In this document: one piece after another, positions 62,801 to 64,000 of the stretch
How the letters are laid out: every line of letters starts with the position of its first letter
Position numbering within the stretch: position 1 is the first letter of the stretch
Source of the DNA: Mucilaginibacter sp. JRF
Lineage (GTDB): Bacteria; Bacteroidota; Bacteroidia; Sphingobacteriales; Sphingobacteriaceae
Direction of reading: 5' to 3'
DNA: 64,000 bases
NCBI RefSeq assembly: GCF_015223065.1
Contig: NZ_JADFBY010000007.1
Location: 1-64,000 of the forward strand
The notes under the pieces: generated by a model
What the model was told of the DNA's origin: nothing
What the model saw: only the letters and a program-made list of their open reading frames with translations
The model's database searches: none
Program-made: the position numbers and the translations under genes

Positions 62801-64000
62801 TAGGCGGACAGATCGACGTTAATTATGAAGGGGATACATATAATCGAGCTGTATTGAGTGAAAATAACTCGATTATAGTTAATTCTTTTACCAAGGCATT
62901 TGGCAGAACATATATCGCCACGGTATCCTCAGAATATTCCGCCTCTGAACTATTTACCGTCGGTCGCAAAGTTCCTATCTATTTGCTGAAGTTTATTAAA
63001 GAGGAAGATATTCATGTTGGCCGTTATTCAGTGAAGTCCAGTGAAGAGTATAATGAGGACACCAAGATTGAGCAGATTTACAGTGATAATGAGATAATGA
63101 TTGAAGTGCCGCAGGCATTTGCGGACTGGATAGAAGATGTTGGCGGTTATAATTATTCTCATACGATCGTAACAGGGAATTTGACTACCAATACCAATCA
63201 AAGTTATGGTGGTGGGATAAGGGTAAAAGATATAACAGTCAACTCATTCAGTGGAAACGCTAATCGTACTAGCTATACATATAATTTACCAGGATACACT
63301 ACGGACATTCTTTCACAGGGGAGTTCAGGGATTACGTCCTATGATCCTTCAGGGTTACCAACAGACAACGTTGGTGCCACATTAAATAATTCCCAGATTG
63401 ATTATTCAAATGTTATTAAGGATTATCGGCGATTGTTATATAAAAGTATGAATTATTTGTTAGCAATAGCAAGAGAAGCTCCGGCGCCGGGAGTAATGTA
63501 TGAATATGTGAAAGTTCAGGATTTGACAGTACTTCCAGATGGGACAGAAGTGCCGGTCGAAGGAAGTACTTTATATCAGTATGAGGTATTCAAATCAAAC
63601 ATGCTGGGCATTAAAGATGACGCTGGAACAAATTACGTGTCTAATCTAAACACTTCCAGAAGTTTAACTTATGGCGGTGTCACCAAACAGGCATACATTT
63701 ATGCGTCCAGCAGAAAAAACATGTCTATTAAAGATTTTACATCGCGCGTAGGGAATTTAAAGCGTGTGATTCGCTATGATGCCACAGGCAACAAACTAAC
63801 AGAAACGATCAACAACTATTTACACGACGATCTTAACGATCAGCCATTTGAGCAGCAATCCTCAAGTTATGAATCGAGGATGGGAAATTACAACAGTGTT
63901 AGTTATGAAAATCAAGGAGTAATTCAGGAGCGTTATGGAAACTCCAGAATATATGCTACGGAAGCCCCTCAAGGACAATATTTAGTAAAGGGTAATGAGG
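59857..64000 (+). CDS. Giant secreted RHS/YD-type protein, incomplete at the window end
   Basis: An uninterrupted frame from the ATG at 59857 runs past 64000, giving at least 1381 residues. A long signal region (KRTTATFLLLTILNQTLAPT) leads into the RHS shell start VNPLTGDFTYNLPLLEVPGP, YPLSLSYHAGIQPNEEASWV and GLGWSLNPGAINRNVNGYAD. This is the same type of beginning as in the toxin-locus gene at 34.9 kb. Residues ~140-305 form a glycine-rich stretch of alternating residues (GVDVGIGVGAGSVNFGLSFS). Later parts resemble YD-protein bodies (RRIKTSLGGQIDVNYEGDTY). It follows the chaperone and lipoprotein genes and the secretion machine, so it is the best candidate for the exported substrate. A G8 run lies at 60586-60593. 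Confidence 0.82.
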   Translation, partial: MPFTKKRLLQLKRTTATFLLLTILNQTLAPTIAYALTSGPTAPEATSFEPIDTTDMVNPLTGDFTYNLPLLEVPGPAGGYPLSLSYHAGIQPNEEASWVGLGWSLNPGAINRNVNGYADDWDSVDGVQRTFWSGGRTKTFGVDVGIGVGAGSVNFGLSFSQDTYKGFGVGGSVGFTLGLKGTPFGVSTSVGITPFGESFMGVNLSAGSGKNGEEGLRIGGSVGISTNFKTVNVRAGAGVSYSDGGGMSTSLLGSSISSSGGKASLTVGGGSASVHNANTGKIQTESSGWGFGIPLPGISIGVSYKNVRYWSDETATVHTYGVLYGHNSTTDIKDFDETADDTYYLLDAKGGNIVDNPDAEKLTGGTYPNFDDYSVTAQGLSGSIRPYLFQGTLYSQNKIFSGASEKNVYQQKIETGLSTVNRKRQFRFINDFSNTYQQSTTAFSNTWYNFGAPTTGTSTAGYSGVNGYSGVIDNRLEGSKHIEYFTNGEIINGTAASKGFIDCNAAGFTRSTQNSLQDQIGGFMITNASGVTYHYALPAYSSLERTRTQQDKNGQRFNDLRKNAPYAYTWYLTAITGPDYVDRSSNGLTNDDWGYWVSFEYGKWAEEYNWRNPSQGFNRDIDNEFKTYSNGRKDVYYLDAVVTKTHTAIFEKELRADGKSFWNRLSDEEPNYKPTYQQECPIPLEYGGNEFLLNYYTHPVATLRLNNIYLINNDQLGSLTISSIRQNSANYNHHFYYQGPADCYNSDQKIHFGQHVIDKYDIPEAIKTKCLRKIQLNYDYSLSKGLPNSYDSNGVIYQMEPAAYPDDNLGKLTLTSIDFQGKGGSHVQPLTEFEYDLDRSEAKNKVSVLVGSGQDNGEVTLQVTGGGEEYSNIQIGDILTFTNPGFPGSQYYGVVLSKKDMTPIRFVTIKYIGAASAAIQSSIFAYKTKNPPYNKDAYDIWGAYKSDYRANNSNNETMARRTSAISNKSTDVWSLRRIKTSLGGQIDVNYEGDTYNRAVLSENNSIIVNSFTKAFGRTYIATVSSEYSASELFTVGRKVPIYLLKFIKEEDIHVGRYSVKSSEEYNEDTKIEQIYSDNEIMIEVPQAFADWIEDVGGYNYSHTIVTGNLTTNTNQSYGGGIRVKDITVNSFSGNANRTSYTYNLPGYTTDILSQGSSGITSYDPSGLPTDNVGATLNNSQIDYSNVIKDYRRLLYKSMNYLLAIAREAPAPGVMYEYVKVQDLTVLPDGTEVPVEGSTLYQYEVFKSNMLGIKDDAGTNYVSNLNTSRSLTYGGVTKQAYIYASSRKNMSIKDFTSRVGNLKRVIRYDATGNKLTETINNYLHDDLNDQPFEQQSSSYESRMGNYNSVSYENQGVIQERYGNSRIYATEAPQGQYLVKGNE

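Overview
The window comes from a member of the Bacteroidota, most likely the Sphingobacteriaceae (Mucilaginibacter or Pedobacter type). The evidence is a GLPGLI protein paired with an OMP_b-brl TonB-like barrel, a GH92/GH125/GH76 mannan-degrading set, Bacteroidota-type TamB and START-like proteins, several giant YD/RHS proteins, and promoters of the TTTG-N19-TAnnTTTG kind. The genus is inferred from family style, not from a marker gene.

Region 1 (1-21.9 kb) is chromosomal backbone. It holds a frameshifted glycine-rich-domain membrane protein, a minus-strand set (barrel, GLPGLI protein, PepSY membrane protein), three alpha-mannan glycoside hydrolases, gluQ, a TPR protein, a 56-residue membrane peptide, tsaD, tamB, ribBA, an LptF/LptG permease and a START-like protein.

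Region 2 (21.9-44.25 kb) is a mosaic island. It begins in the anticodon arm of a tRNA-Met gene, of which only the 5' half remains, followed directly by a tyrosine recombinase. Behind it are an IS110 transposase stump joined to an orphan RHS tail with a toxin-like ORF and candidate immunity gene, mobilization and HTH genes, an IS630-type transposase, decayed mobilization genes, a row of terminator-like hairpins, an Fpg/Nei-like glycosylase, a DUF72 protein, and a full polymorphic-toxin locus. That locus is a secreted RHS protein, a secreted NHL/RHS protein with toxin tail, a candidate immunity protein and a small secreted protein. Several genes here are broken or frameshifted.

Region 3 (44.25-64 kb) begins with a lone modB. 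Two divergent operons then encode a type II secretion/type IV pilus-like machine. The minus strand carries an inner-membrane platform protein, three pilin-like proteins, a MORN protein, a GspC/PilP-like protein and an FN3-like lipoprotein. The plus strand carries a major pseudopilin, prepilin peptidase, ATPase, secretin, and GspL/PilN- and GspM/PilO-like proteins. No PilT-type retraction ATPase is visible. An OafA-type acyltransferase follows, then a promoter and an apparent operon of OmpH/Skp-like chaperone, lipoprotein and a very large RHS protein that runs off the window. The most interesting hypothesis is that this compact secretion machine, with its own chaperone, lipoprotein and acyltransferase, exports the RHS giant. 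This rests on gene order and remains inference.
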